Both the position numbers and the translations under genes were made by a program. The notes under the pieces were generated by a model. The model was not told the origin of the DNA and searched no databases. It saw nothing but the letters and a program-made list of their open reading frames with translations. Positions 44,766 to 54,014 of a stretch of DNA of 64,000 bases are shown here, piece after piece. The stretch spans positions 1 through 64,000 of the forward strand of contig CANQDE010000001.1 in the NCBI GenBank assembly GCA_947591475.1, written 5' to 3'. How positions within the stretch are numbered: position 1 is the stretch's first letter; every line of letters begins with the position of its first letter. This stretch comes from an uncultured Alistipes sp. GTDB taxonomy: Bacteria; Bacteroidota; Bacteroidia; Bacteroidales; Rikenellaceae.

Positions 44766-45491
44766 TTATTTCCCCGCCACGACGAATTCCACTTCGCGAT
44801 AGAGATAGGCGCGCTGCGTCCCGTCGTCGTGCCGCAGCAGCAGTTCGCCGGTCGGGCGCACCCCTTCGATGACCGCCCAGAATCGCGTCCCGTCCGGCAG
44901 GCGGAACGGGCTGCGTTTGCCCAACCGGTACATCCGGTCGCGATAGTTGCGTTGGATCGTCTCACGGTCGCCGTTCAGCAGCGTTTCGTAACGCTCCATG
45001 CAGCAGCCGTAGAAAATTTCGAGCACCTCGTGTCGGTCGAACGTACGGTCGGCCGTCAGCGCCATCGAGGTGGGGTTCGGTAACGCGGGGTCGAACTTCA
45101 ACTGATTGACATTGATGCCGATGCCGGCGATCGTGCGGGCCAACCGACCCTCCGACAAGGTGTGTTCGATGAGCATGCCGACCAGTTTGCGGTCGCCGGC
45201 ATAGAGATCGTTCGTCCACTTGATGCGCGTCGCGATGCCGCATTTCGTGAACGTATCGGTCAGCGCTAACGCGATGACTTCCGACAGCAGGAACTGTTCG
45301 TCGACGGGCAGGAAACGAGGCTCCAACACCAACGAGAAGGTCAGATTGACCCCCTCGGGGCTGGTCCACGTATGGCCGCGCTGGCCGCGTCCGGCCGTTT
45401 GCCGTTCGGCCCATACGATGTCGCCGTGCCGATAGCGCGGGTTGCGGGCATCGTCGTTGGTCGAGGTGGTTTCTTCGATTTTGTAGATCAT
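44766..45491 (-). CDS. birA: Biotin--[acetyl-CoA-carboxylase] ligase
   Basis: A 241-residue biotin protein ligase that attaches biotin to carboxylase carrier domains. The biotinyl-AMP loop GRGQRGHTWTSPEGVNLTFS, the KWTNDLYAGDRKLVGMLIE block and GIGINVNQ are all present. There is no N-terminal DNA-binding domain, so it is a monofunctional ligase, not a repressor. It is read with dapD upstream on the same strand, but about 180 bp containing a GC-rich repeat separates them. Confidence 0.95.
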   Translation of the reverse strand: MIYKIEETTSTNDDARNPRYRHGDIVWAERQTAGRGQRGHTWTSPEGVNLTFSLVLEPRFLPVDEQFLLSEVIALALTDTFTKCGIATRIKWTNDLYAGDRKLVGMLIEHTLSEGRLARTIAGIGINVNQLKFDPALPNPTSMALTADRTFDRHEVLEIFYGCCMERYETLLNGDRETIQRNYRDRMYRLGKRSPFRLPDGTRFWAVIEGVRPTGELLLRHDDGTQRAYLYREVEFVVAGK

Positions 45492-45578
45492 GGGTTTAGG
45501 ATTGGCGGCCTTGTTTTATCAATGGTTCGGTGGGTTTGTCGTGCTTGTCCTTTATCATTTATTGCGCTTGCGGACGCA

Positions 45579-45655
45579 GCCTGCGGAGGGGAGCTGTGGC
45601 GAGCCTCCGCCGCGCTGAGGCTGCGGCTCGCGCGGCTCACAGAGCCGCCTAATGA
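45579..45655. repeat. GC-rich dispersed repeat, copy 1
   Basis: It shares the pattern GCCTGCGG, a CCTCCGCCGC core and its inverted arm with 59785-59872 and 63511-63598. It lies between birA and dapD and can fold into a strong hairpin. Confidence 0.6.
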
Positions 45656-45674
45656 GTGGTCTGTATTGTGTCGG

Positions 45675-46511
45675 TTAAGCCGATACGCCGAAATCGCGGA
45701 GGGCGTCGTTGAGCGAAGTTTTCTTGTCGGTCGATTCCTTGCGCCGGCCGATAATCAGCGCGCACGACACGCTGTATTCGCCCGCCGGAAATTGTTTGCG
45801 GTAGCTGCCCGGCACGACCACCGAACGGGGCGGCACGTACCCTTTGTAGGTAACGGGTTCCGGCCCCGTTACGTCGATGATGTGGGTCGAACCGGTGATG
45901 ACGGTGCTCGAACCCAATACCGCTTCGCGACAGACGTGCGCCCCTTCGACGACGATGCTGCGCGAACCGATGAAACAATGGTCTTCGATGATGACCGGCG
46001 AAGCCTGTACGGGTTCCAGTACGCCGCCGATTCCGACGCCGCCCGACAAATGGACGTGCTTGCCGATCTGCGCGCACGAACCGACCGTCGCCCACGTATC
46101 GACCATCGTTCCCGTATCGACGTATGCGCCGATATTGACATAGGAGGGCATCAGAATGGCCCCTTGCGCGATGTAGGCACCGTAGCGGGCCACGGCATGG
46201 GGCACGGCGCGCACGCCCAATGCTTCGTAGCCGTGTTTGAGCTCCATTTTGTCGAACCATTCCAGCTCGCCCGCCTCCATCTTACGCATGGGTTGGATCG
46301 GGAAGTAGAGGAGGATCGCTTTTTTGACCCATTCGTTGACTTTCCAGAGGCTTTTTTCCGCATCGACCGGTTCGGCTGTGCGGAGTTCGCCGCAATCGAC
46401 GAGCTCCACGACCCGACGAATGGCGGCGCGATTCTCGTCGCAGGAAAGCAGGTTGCGGTTCTCCCACGTGCGTTCGATGAGCTGTTCGAGTTCGTTGTAT
46501 GCGTTGTTCAT
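45675..46511 (-). CDS. dapD: 2,3,4,5-tetrahydropyridine-2,6-dicarboxylate N-succinyltransferase
   Basis: A 278-residue enzyme of the succinylase branch of lysine/diaminopimelate synthesis. The C-terminal left-handed beta-helix of hexapeptide repeats is clear (ILMPSYVNIGAYVDTGTMVD, TWATVGSCAQIGKHVHLSGG, GVGIGGVLEP). RAVPHAVARYGAYI is characteristic. Length is normal. Its promoter lies back to back with that of the neighbouring oligopeptidase gene. Confidence 0.95.
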   Translation of the reverse strand: MNNAYNELEQLIERTWENRNLLSCDENRAAIRRVVELVDCGELRTAEPVDAEKSLWKVNEWVKKAILLYFPIQPMRKMEAGELEWFDKMELKHGYEALGVRAVPHAVARYGAYIAQGAILMPSYVNIGAYVDTGTMVDTWATVGSCAQIGKHVHLSGGVGIGGVLEPVQASPVIIEDHCFIGSRSIVVEGAHVCREAVLGSSTVITGSTHIIDVTGPEPVTYKGYVPPRSVVVPGSYRKQFPAGEYSVSCALIIGRRKESTDKKTSLNDALRDFGVSA

Positions 46512-46599
46512 GATTTCGATGTTTTCGGGTTCGTTCGCTCCTCCGGCGGGCCGCTTCGATGGAAAAGAGGGAAAAACGCCCCTGCCGGATTCGGATGTC

Positions 46600-46627
46600 C
46601 AAAGTTAATGAAAAATTCGTAACTTTG
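46600..46627. promoter_or_regulatory. Divergent promoters of dapD and the S9 peptidase
   Basis: Two -7 matches face apart: TAACTTTG on the minus strand (46600-46607, for dapD) and TAACTTTG on the plus strand (46620-46627). They are 12 bp apart, so the two promoters must overlap. A -33 candidate is present for dapD (CAAA at 46631-46634 on the plus strand) at a rather long spacing; none is clear for the plus strand. Confidence 0.45.
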
Positions 46628-46646
46628 TGCCAAAAGTAAATCGGAA

Positions 46647-46713
46647 CCTTTTCGATAAGTCGAGGGCAGAACCGGATTTATTCGAGTTATGCCGAGGCGA
46701 GAAAAGGTGCATG
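46647..46713 (-). repeat. 67-bp REP-like element, copy C
   Basis: The reverse complement has the same 67-bp length and ends as copies A and B. It occupies the 5' leader of the S9 peptidase gene, and its end supplies the ATG at 46711-46713, upstream of the more likely start at 46735. Confidence 0.8.
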
Positions 46714-46734
46714 AAAATGAACACTTTTTGCGAT

Positions 46735-48873
46735 ATGAAAAATTCGAATCGGTGGGCCGTTGCCGCGATCGCTGCGGCGGCTCTGTTCACAGGGTGCAAT
46801 GACATGAAAAACATCAAACACCGGCCCTATCCCGTCGCCGAGCGCGGCGAGGTGGTCGACGACTATTTCGGTACGAAGGTGCCCGACCCCTATCGTTGGC
46901 TGGAGGATGACAACTCCGAAGCCACCGCTGCTTGGGTCGAGGCCGAGAATGCCGTAACGTTCGATTATCTGTCGCAGATTCCGTTCCGCGATGCCATTCG
47001 CCAGCGGCTCACCGAGCTGTGGAACTACCCGAAAGAGGGGGCTCCGACGAAACACGGCGATTGGTGGTACTATTTTTATAACGATGGATTGCAGAATCAA
47101 TCGGTTTTGTACCGTGCGACCGCCCCGGGCGCGGCGGGCGAGGTGTTCCTCGATCCCAATGCGTTGTCCGACGACGGTACCGTGGCGCTTGCGGACCTCT
47201 CGTTCTCCGAGGACGGCGCCTATCTGGCTTATGCGACGGCCGCTTCGGGTTCCGATTGGGTCGAGATTCGCGTGATGAATACGGCCGACGGCTCGTTGAC
47301 CGACGACCGGATCGAATGGGTGAAATTCTCCGGTGCGACATGGGCTCCCGATTCCGAAGGATTTTATTACAGCGCCTACGATGAACCGAAGGCGGGCGTT
47401 TACTCCTCGAAAAACGAATTTCAGAAGGTCTATTACCACGCTTTGGGAACGCCGCAGTCGGCCGATCGTTTGATTTACAGCGACCCGCAGCATCCGTTGC
47501 GTTACTTCAGCGCGTGGCCGTCGGACGATGGCCGGTGGGTGTTCGTCATCGGTTCGGAGGGCACCTCGGGGTCGGAAATCCTCTACCGTCGGAGCAATGA
47601 ATCGACGTTGCGCGTGTTGTTGCCGGGCTTCGCTCACGATTACGAAATCGTGGATTGCATCGACGACAAACTCTATCTCCGCACCAACCGCGACGCTTCG
47701 AATTATGCGTTGATTGCCGTCGACCTGAACCATCCCGAACGGCCGTTCGCGACGGTCATCCCCGAGAATGACCGGCATCTGTTGGAATCGGTTTCGACGG
47801 CGGGCGGTCAGCTCTTTGCCACCTATTTGGAGGATGCGCAGAGCCAAGTCTATCAATACGGTCTCGACGGCCGACTGATTCGCAAGGTCGAGTTGCCGGC
47901 CATCGGAACGGTCGGCGGGTTCTCCGGCAAAAAGGAGGATACGGAGCTTTACTATTCGTTGACGAACTACACGGCGCCCGCGACGATCTATCATTACGAC
48001 CTCGCTTCGGGCAAGACGACGCTCTACAAGGCGCCGCAGGTCAATTTCGATCCCGAACGCTTCGTTACCGAACAAATTTTTTATCCTTCGAAAGACGGTA
48101 CGATGGTGCCGATGTTCGTCTCCCACCGCAAGGATATGAAGCTCGACGGCCAGAATCCCTGCTATCTCTATGCCTATGGCGGCTTCCAGATCAATATGAC
48201 CCCCGGGTTCAATCCGTCGGCCATCCTCTTCATGGAGCAGGGCGGTCTCTATTGCGTGGCCAATCTGCGCGGCGGTTCGGAGTACGGCGAGGCTTGGCAC
48301 AAGGGAGGCATGCTGGCGAACAAACAGAACGTCTTCGACGATTTCATCGCTGCGGCCGAATACCTCATCGAAAACAAATATACGTCGTCGGACAAACTGG
48401 CCATCGCCGGCGGTTCGAACGGTGGTCTGTTGGTCGGTGCCTGCGAGGTGCAGCGTCCCGATTTGTATGCCGTCTGCCTGCCGGCCGTGGGCGTGATGGA
48501 CATGTTGCGTTACCACAAGTTCACCATCGGTTGGGGCTGGGCCGTGGAGTACGGTTCGAGCGACGACGAGGAGCAATTTTCCTATATTTATAAATACTCG
48601 CCGCTCCATAATATCAAGGAGGGCGTCGCCTATCCGGCTACGCTCATCACGACGGCCGACCATGACGACCGTGTCGTGCCGGCGCATTCGTTCAAGTTCG
48701 CGGCACAGATGCAGCATTGTCAGGCGGGCGATGCGCCGATTCTGATTCGCATCGAATCGAAAGCGGGCCACGGAGCCGGCAAACCCACTTCGAAACGGAT
48801 CGACGAAGCGGCCGATTCGTATGCCTTCCTTTTCCAGAACATCGGGGTGCCGTACAAACCGGTGAAAGATTGA
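46735..48873 (+). CDS. Prolyl oligopeptidase (S9A) lipoprotein
   Basis: A 712-residue serine peptidase cutting after proline in short peptides. The ATG at 46735 is chosen because it begins a lipoprotein signal (MKNSNRWAVAAIAAAALFTG then Cys). ATGs at 46711 and 46627 lie in or before a REP-like element and would extend into repeat DNA. An N-terminal propeller (PDPYRWLEDDNSEATAAWVE) is followed by the alpha/beta-hydrolase domain with catalytic Ser in AIAGGSNGGLLVGA, Asp in TADHDDRVVPAHS and His in ESKAGHGAGKP. It is probably envelope-anchored and used for peptide nutrition. Confidence 0.92.
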   Translation: MKNSNRWAVAAIAAAALFTGCNDMKNIKHRPYPVAERGEVVDDYFGTKVPDPYRWLEDDNSEATAAWVEAENAVTFDYLSQIPFRDAIRQRLTELWNYPKEGAPTKHGDWWYYFYNDGLQNQSVLYRATAPGAAGEVFLDPNALSDDGTVALADLSFSEDGAYLAYATAASGSDWVEIRVMNTADGSLTDDRIEWVKFSGATWAPDSEGFYYSAYDEPKAGVYSSKNEFQKVYYHALGTPQSADRLIYSDPQHPLRYFSAWPSDDGRWVFVIGSEGTSGSEILYRRSNESTLRVLLPGFAHDYEIVDCIDDKLYLRTNRDASNYALIAVDLNHPERPFATVIPENDRHLLESVSTAGGQLFATYLEDAQSQVYQYGLDGRLIRKVELPAIGTVGGFSGKKEDTELYYSLTNYTAPATIYHYDLASGKTTLYKAPQVNFDPERFVTEQIFYPSKDGTMVPMFVSHRKDMKLDGQNPCYLYAYGGFQINMTPGFNPSAILFMEQGGLYCVANLRGGSEYGEAWHKGGMLANKQNVFDDFIAAAEYLIENKYTSSDKLAIAGGSNGGLLVGACEVQRPDLYAVCLPAVGVMDMLRYHKFTIGWGWAVEYGSSDDEEQFSYIYKYSPLHNIKEGVAYPATLITTADHDDRVVPAHSFKFAAQMQHCQAGDAPILIRIESKAGHGAGKPTSKRIDEAADSYAFLFQNIGVPYKPVKD

Positions 48874-48976
48874 GCATTCGGGTCGGAACCGGATGCGCGG
48901 CCACAGGCCGCGAGCAACGACGTTCGGAGCAGAAAAACGGGAGGTATATCGGTTTCAGATGAAAAACGGTTTGTGA

Positions 48977-50233
48977 ATGAAAGTTTATAAATTCGGCGGG
49001 GCTTCGGTGCGGAACGCCGACGGCGTGCGCAACCTGCACAAAATTATCGGCGGGGAACAGCATCTGTTCGTCATCGTTTCGGCGATGGGCAAGACGACCA
49101 ATGCTCTCGAAAAGGTTTTCGAGGGGGTGCGGCAAGGCGATCGCATCGCCGCACAGGAGCACATCGACGGATTGAAACGGTACCATGCCGAAATCATCGA
49201 CGATCTGTGGCACGGGCCGACGCATCTGCCTCGGGTCGACGCCTTTTTCGACGAATTGGAGCGCATCGCCGCCGAAACGGCCTACCGGTCAGAGGATGCC
49301 GAATTGTTGTACGATACGATCGTCGCTTTCGGCGAGTTGGTCTCCACGACCATTATTTCGGAATACCTCCGCTTCGCCGAAACGCCCAATCGGTGGATCG
49401 ACATGCGCTGTTGCCTGCGCACCGAGTTGCGGCATAAGGATGCTGCGGTCGATTTGGAGGCTTCGGCACCGCTGTTGCGGCAGGCGATGGCGGACGCTCG
49501 GGAGACGGTGTTCGTCGGGCAGGGATTCATCGGCGGTGCGCCCGACGGGACGACCACGACGCTGGGCCGCGAGGGTTCCGATTATTCGGCCGCTGTCGTG
49601 GCCAATCTGCTCGATGCCGAATCGATGTCGGTGTGGAAGGATGTCGACGGCGTGCTGAATGCCGATCCGAAAATTTTCCCCGATGCCGTGCAGATCGCCG
49701 AACTGAACTATCTCGATACCATTGAACTGGCGTACAGCGGGGCGCAGATCATCCACCCGAAGACCATCAAGCCGTTGCAGAACAAGCACATCCCGCTCTA
49801 TGTGCGGCCTTTCGGCGACAAACGCAAGCCCGGCACGGTCATTCGCGATATGTCGGCTCCGGTGCAGGTGCCGATTCTGATTTTGAAAAAAAATCAGGTG
49901 TTGCTGACCGTGCGTTCGCGCGATTTTTCGTTCGTGTTGGAGGAGAAATTCTCGGCGATTTTCTCGCTGCTCGAACGTTATCGGTTGAAAGCCAATCTGA
50001 TTCATAATTCGGCCGTCAATTTGAGTTTGTGCGTGGACGATACATGGCATATCGGCGAGGCGATCGAGGCGTTGCGGGCAGCCGGATTCGACGTGATGAA
50101 GGCGGAACGGATGGAATTGTTGACCATTCGCGGGTACACGCCCGAATTGTGGGAGCGATACGCCGTCGGCCCGCAGGTGTTCATCCGCCAGTCGACCCAG
50201 ACCACCGTGCGCATCGTCCGCAAGCGGAATTGA
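48977..50233 (+). CDS. lysC: Aspartate kinase
   Basis: A 418-residue aspartokinase, the first enzyme of lysine, threonine and methionine synthesis. The N-terminal kinase motif KFGGASVRNADGVRNL is present, as is the conserved TTLGREGSDYSAAVVANLLD block. The C-terminal part has ACT-like regulatory segments. It is monofunctional, with no homoserine dehydrogenase domain. Its role fits with dapD nearby, though the genes are on opposite strands and not in one operon. Confidence 0.92.
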   Translation: MKVYKFGGASVRNADGVRNLHKIIGGEQHLFVIVSAMGKTTNALEKVFEGVRQGDRIAAQEHIDGLKRYHAEIIDDLWHGPTHLPRVDAFFDELERIAAETAYRSEDAELLYDTIVAFGELVSTTIISEYLRFAETPNRWIDMRCCLRTELRHKDAAVDLEASAPLLRQAMADARETVFVGQGFIGGAPDGTTTTLGREGSDYSAAVVANLLDAESMSVWKDVDGVLNADPKIFPDAVQIAELNYLDTIELAYSGAQIIHPKTIKPLQNKHIPLYVRPFGDKRKPGTVIRDMSAPVQVPILILKKNQVLLTVRSRDFSFVLEEKFSAIFSLLERYRLKANLIHNSAVNLSLCVDDTWHIGEAIEALRAAGFDVMKAERMELLTIRGYTPELWERYAVGPQVFIRQSTQTTVRIVRKRN

Positions 50234-50250
50234 AGAAAATTTCGTTTTTC

Positions 50251-50281
50251 TTTGCTTTTTCGCGAAAAATTCTTATTTTTG
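50251..50281 (+). promoter_or_regulatory. Promoter of ppdK
   Basis: TTTG at 50251-50254, a 19-bp spacer and TATTTTTG at 50274-50281 make a full match to the Bacteroidetes housekeeping promoter. The leader to the ATG at 50424 is about 135 nt. Confidence 0.75.
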
Positions 50282-50423
50282 TAATCCCCATCCGGAAAAA
50301 ATCGTCTTTGCGAGGTGTCCGCCGTAAGGCGGGCTTTCGTTGTGTGGCGGTATCGGAAAAGGAGACCGAAGATAAGAAAACACTGGATTAAAGAGACATC
50401 AATTAATAAAAAACGATTATTTT

Positions 50424-53153
50424 ATGGCAGACGTTAAACGGGTCTACACCTTTGGCAACAAGGAAGCCGAAGGAAATGGCAAAATGCGTGAACTGCTGGG
50501 CGGTAAAGGTGCCAACCTCGCGGAGATGAACCTCATCGGTATCCCCGTGCCCCCGGGATTCACCATCACGACGGAGGTTTGCTCCGAATACTATGCGCAC
50601 GGCAAGGAGGCCGTCATCGAGATGCTGCGTCCGGAAGTCGAGGCCGCAATGAAGAATATCGAGCGGTTGTCCGGTATGAAGTTCGGCGACAAGGAGTTGC
50701 CGTTGCTCGTGTCGGTGCGTTCGGGTGCGCGCGCTTCGATGCCCGGCATGATGGACACCATCCTGAACTTGGGTATGAATGACGCGGCGGTCGAGGCTGT
50801 AGCCAAACGCACGGGCAATCCGCGTTTCGCTTGGGACTCCTATCGCCGTTTCGTGCAGATGTACGGCGATGTGGTGCTGGGCATGAAACCCGTATCGAAA
50901 GAGGATCACGATCCGTTTGAGGAGATCATCGACGAGCAGAAACACAAGCGCGGCGTGAAGAACGACACCGACCTGACGACCGACGACCTGAAAGAGTTGG
51001 TCGTGAAGTTCAAGGCGGCCGTCAAGAAGCAGACCGGCGAGCAGTTCCCCACCGATCCGTGGGATCAGTTGTGGGGCGCTATCTGCGCCGTGTTCGGTTC
51101 GTGGATGAACGAACGCGCCATCCTCTACCGCAAGCTGAACAACATTCCGCAGGAGTGGGGTACGGCCGTGTCGGTCATGGCGATGGTATTCGGCAACATG
51201 GGCAACAACTCCGCAACGGGCGTCGCTTTCTCGCGCGATGCCGCAACGGGCGAAAACATCTTCAACGGCGAATATCTGATTAACGCTCAAGGCGAAGATG
51301 TCGTGGCCGGTATTCGTACGCCTCAGCAGATTACGATCGAGGGTTCGCGCCGTTGGGCCAAGGCTCAGAATATCGGCGAGGAGGAACGCAAAGCGAAATA
51401 TCCTTCGCTGGAAGAGGTGATGCCCGACGTCTACAAGGAACTGAATGAAATCCAGCATCATCTGGAACAGTATTTCACCGATATGCAGGACATCGAGTTC
51501 ACCATTCAGGACGGCAAACTCTGGATGTTGCAGTGCCGCAACGGCAAGCGTACCGGTGCCGCTATGGTGAAGATCGCGATGGACATGTTGCGCGAAGGAC
51601 TGATCGACGAGAAAACGGCCGTGCTGCGTTGCGAACCGGCGAAACTCGACGAATTGTTGCACCCCGTGTTCGACAAAAAGGCCATCGCTTCGGCCAAGGT
51701 CATCACGAAGGGTTTGCCCGCTTCGCCGGGTGCTGCTACGGGGCCCGTGGTGTTCTTCGCTGAGGATGCCGAGAAGGTCTTCCGCACGACGGGTCAGAAA
51801 GCCGTTTTGGTGCGTATCGAGACCTCGCCCGAGGACTTGAAGGGTATGCTCGACGCGGCCGGTATTCTGACCGCTCGCGGCGGTATGACCTCCCACGCAG
51901 CCGTTGTCGCTCGCGGTATGGGCAAGTGCTGCGTATCGGGTGCCGGTGAATTGGAAATCGACTACAAGGCTCGCACCATCAAGGTCGGCGGCGTTACGGT
52001 CAAGGAGGGCGATTGGATTTCGCTGAACGGTTTGACCGGCGAGGTTTATCTCGGTCAAGTGGCTACGAAAGCGGCTGATTTGAGCGGCGATTTCGCCAAG
52101 GTCATGGAACTGGCCGGCAAATATGCCGTGCTCAAAGTCCGCGCCAATGCCGATACGCCGAAAGATGCCAAACAGGCGTTCGAGTTCGGCGCCGAGGGCA
52201 TCGGCCTTTGCCGTACGGAGCACATGTTCTTCGAGGGCGACCGCATCAAGGCCATCCGCGAAATGATTCTGGCCGATGACGAGGCCGGTCGCCGCGTCGC
52301 TTTGGGTAAGTTGTTGCCCATCCAGCGCGGGGACTTCGAGGGGCTGTTCAAGGCGATGAACGGCTATCCCGTAACGGTGCGCCTACTCGATCCGCCTCTG
52401 CACGAGTTCGTTCCGCACGATGAAAAGGGCCAGCGCGAAATGGCTGCCGAGATGCACGTGTCGTTCGAGAAGATCGTGGCCAAGGTCGAGGCATTGGCCG
52501 AGTTCAACCCGATGTTGGGCCACCGTGGCTGTCGTCTGGGCAATACCTATCCCGAGATTACCGAGATGCAGACGCGCGCCATCATCGAGGCGGCCATGAA
52601 CGTCAAGGCGATGGGCTTGCCGGTTCACGTCGAGATCATGGTGCCGCTGGTCGGCAACCACAAGGAGCTGCGTTATCAGAAGAAGATCATCGACGCGACG
52701 GCCGAACAGGTATTCACCGAACGCAACGACAAAATCGAATACATGGTCGGTACGATGATCGAGGTGCCGCGTGCGGCGGTTACCGCCAACCAGATCGCCG
52801 AGGTAGCCGAGTTCTTCTCGTTCGGTACCAATGACCTGACGCAGATGACGTTGGGCTTCTCGCGCGACGACATCGGCAAGTTCCTGCCCGTTTACCTCGA
52901 CAAGGGCATTCTGAAGAACGATCCGTTCCAGATTCTCGACCGCAATGGTGTGGGTCAGTTGATCCGCGAGGCGGTGCTCAAGGGACGCGGTACGCGCATG
53001 AACTTGAAATGCGGTATCTGCGGCGAGCACGGCGGCGAACCTTCGTCGGTCGAGTTTTGCCACTATGCGGGTCTCAACTACGTGAGCTGCTCGCCGTTCC
53101 GCGTGCCGATCGCACGTCTGGCCGCTGCGCACGCTGCGTTGAACCAAAAGTAA
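50424..53153 (+). CDS. ppdK: Pyruvate, phosphate dikinase
   Basis: A 909-residue enzyme interconverting pyruvate, ATP and phosphate with PEP, AMP and pyrophosphate. It has an N-terminal ATP-grasp domain (VSVRSGARASMPGMMDTILN), the swivelling phosphohistidine domain (GGMTSHAAVVARGMGKCCVS) and a C-terminal PEP/pyruvate barrel (GICGEHGGEPSSVEFCHYAG). Length is typical. It has its own promoter, and a strong terminator follows. Confidence 0.97.
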   Translation: MADVKRVYTFGNKEAEGNGKMRELLGGKGANLAEMNLIGIPVPPGFTITTEVCSEYYAHGKEAVIEMLRPEVEAAMKNIERLSGMKFGDKELPLLVSVRSGARASMPGMMDTILNLGMNDAAVEAVAKRTGNPRFAWDSYRRFVQMYGDVVLGMKPVSKEDHDPFEEIIDEQKHKRGVKNDTDLTTDDLKELVVKFKAAVKKQTGEQFPTDPWDQLWGAICAVFGSWMNERAILYRKLNNIPQEWGTAVSVMAMVFGNMGNNSATGVAFSRDAATGENIFNGEYLINAQGEDVVAGIRTPQQITIEGSRRWAKAQNIGEEERKAKYPSLEEVMPDVYKELNEIQHHLEQYFTDMQDIEFTIQDGKLWMLQCRNGKRTGAAMVKIAMDMLREGLIDEKTAVLRCEPAKLDELLHPVFDKKAIASAKVITKGLPASPGAATGPVVFFAEDAEKVFRTTGQKAVLVRIETSPEDLKGMLDAAGILTARGGMTSHAAVVARGMGKCCVSGAGELEIDYKARTIKVGGVTVKEGDWISLNGLTGEVYLGQVATKAADLSGDFAKVMELAGKYAVLKVRANADTPKDAKQAFEFGAEGIGLCRTEHMFFEGDRIKAIREMILADDEAGRRVALGKLLPIQRGDFEGLFKAMNGYPVTVRLLDPPLHEFVPHDEKGQREMAAEMHVSFEKIVAKVEALAEFNPMLGHRGCRLGNTYPEITEMQTRAIIEAAMNVKAMGLPVHVEIMVPLVGNHKELRYQKKIIDATAEQVFTERNDKIEYMVGTMIEVPRAAVTANQIAEVAEFFSFGTNDLTQMTLGFSRDDIGKFLPVYLDKGILKNDPFQILDRNGVGQLIREAVLKGRGTRMNLKCGICGEHGGEPSSVEFCHYAGLNYVSCSPFRVPIARLAAAHAALNQK

Positions 53154-53185
53154 TTTTTTCTCTGGCGCACGCCGGATGACGCAAG

Positions 53186-53227
53186 AAAACGGAACCTGTG
53201 GCACGAAAGTCGCAGGTTCCGTTTTTT
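53186..53227 (+). terminator. Terminator of ppdK
   Basis: A 13-bp perfect stem (53186-53198 with 53213-53225) followed by a T-run, 33 bp after the ppdK stop. Confidence 0.85.
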
Positions 53228-53259
53228 GTTGGAAAAAAAGTCGCATTCGTCGATTTTTA

Positions 53260-53290
53260 TTTGCACGGATGGATATTATGCTTATATTTG
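53260..53290 (+). promoter_or_regulatory. Promoter of the small outer-membrane protein gene
   Basis: TTTG at 53260-53263, a 19-bp spacer and TATATTTG at 53283-53290. The start codon is 53 bp downstream. Confidence 0.75.
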
Positions 53291-53343
53291 ACCGGTGCAA
53301 GGAGTTGACGGAGAAGTATTGTTCAACCAAAAATAACGGAAAT

Positions 53344-53811
53344 ATGAAAAAATTTCTTTTGTCTGCAATCATCGCATGTTTTGCGATAGGTGCCGCAGCG
53401 GCACAGGATCGGGGTAGTTGGGCGATCGGCCCGCGCATGGGCATCTATACCCATACGGGCGCGGAAGGTGCGATCTTCGGCATCGGAGCTATCGGACGTT
53501 ACAGTTTTGCGGATCATTGGCGCGTCGAACCGGGGATTACGGCCCTTTGCGAAAAGGGATGCTCGGTGGACATCAACGCCGATGCGCAGTATCTGTTCTC
53601 GGTTGCACGCGTGTGGTCGGTTTATCCGGCAATCGGCGTGAGTGCCAACGACATCGGTGGATGGTCGTGCGGCATCAACATCGGAGCCGGCACCGATTTC
53701 ACGATCGGACGGCATTGGGACGTATCGGCCGGATTCAAGTGGATGCTTCAGACGGCCGAACATCACAAGAATCCTATTGTCATCACGGTCGGCGCAGCGT
53801 ACAAGTTTTAG
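53344..53811 (+). CDS. Small outer-membrane beta-barrel protein
   Basis: A 155-residue secreted protein; the ATG at 53344 begins a signal peptide (MKKFLLSAIIACFAIGAAAA). The mature part alternates polar and hydrophobic residues in short strands (WAIGPRMGIYTHTGAEGAIF, WRVEPGITALCEKG) and ends in AYKF with a C-terminal aromatic, which fits an eight-strand OmpA/OmpX-like barrel. Its own promoter and terminator-bounded position suggest a single-gene unit. The function is unknown. Confidence 0.75.
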   Translation: MKKFLLSAIIACFAIGAAAAQDRGSWAIGPRMGIYTHTGAEGAIFGIGAIGRYSFADHWRVEPGITALCEKGCSVDINADAQYLFSVARVWSVYPAIGVSANDIGGWSCGINIGAGTDFTIGRHWDVSAGFKWMLQTAEHHKNPIVITVGAAYKF

Positions 53812-54014
53812 CGTAATTATAAAGTTCCTTATACCAGCGTTTTTCGACCCTGTTTTTGGAATCCGACCGCTGTTCTTCGCGGCCTTTGGCCGCGTATACA
53901 GGTTTGACCCACCCCTAAACCCCCGCCTTGGCGGGGGCTTTCGTATATAATCGCCATTTAACTGGTACGGAGCACAAAGGCAGTACGGACTTTCGGAGTC
54001 GTACTGCCTTTTTA
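53812..54014. other. Non-coding stretch with a repeat family copy
   Basis: About 200 bp without a gene. It contains, at about 53875-53943, the blocks TTTGACCCAC and CCGCCTTGGCGGGGGCTT, shared with 59975-60120. Confidence 0.5.

Noticed and set aside
46687..48771. A 694-codon antisense frame opposite the prolyl oligopeptidase
   Set aside because: It mirrors a gene with a complete Ser-Asp-His triad and has no family features; it also ends in REP-like repeat sequence.
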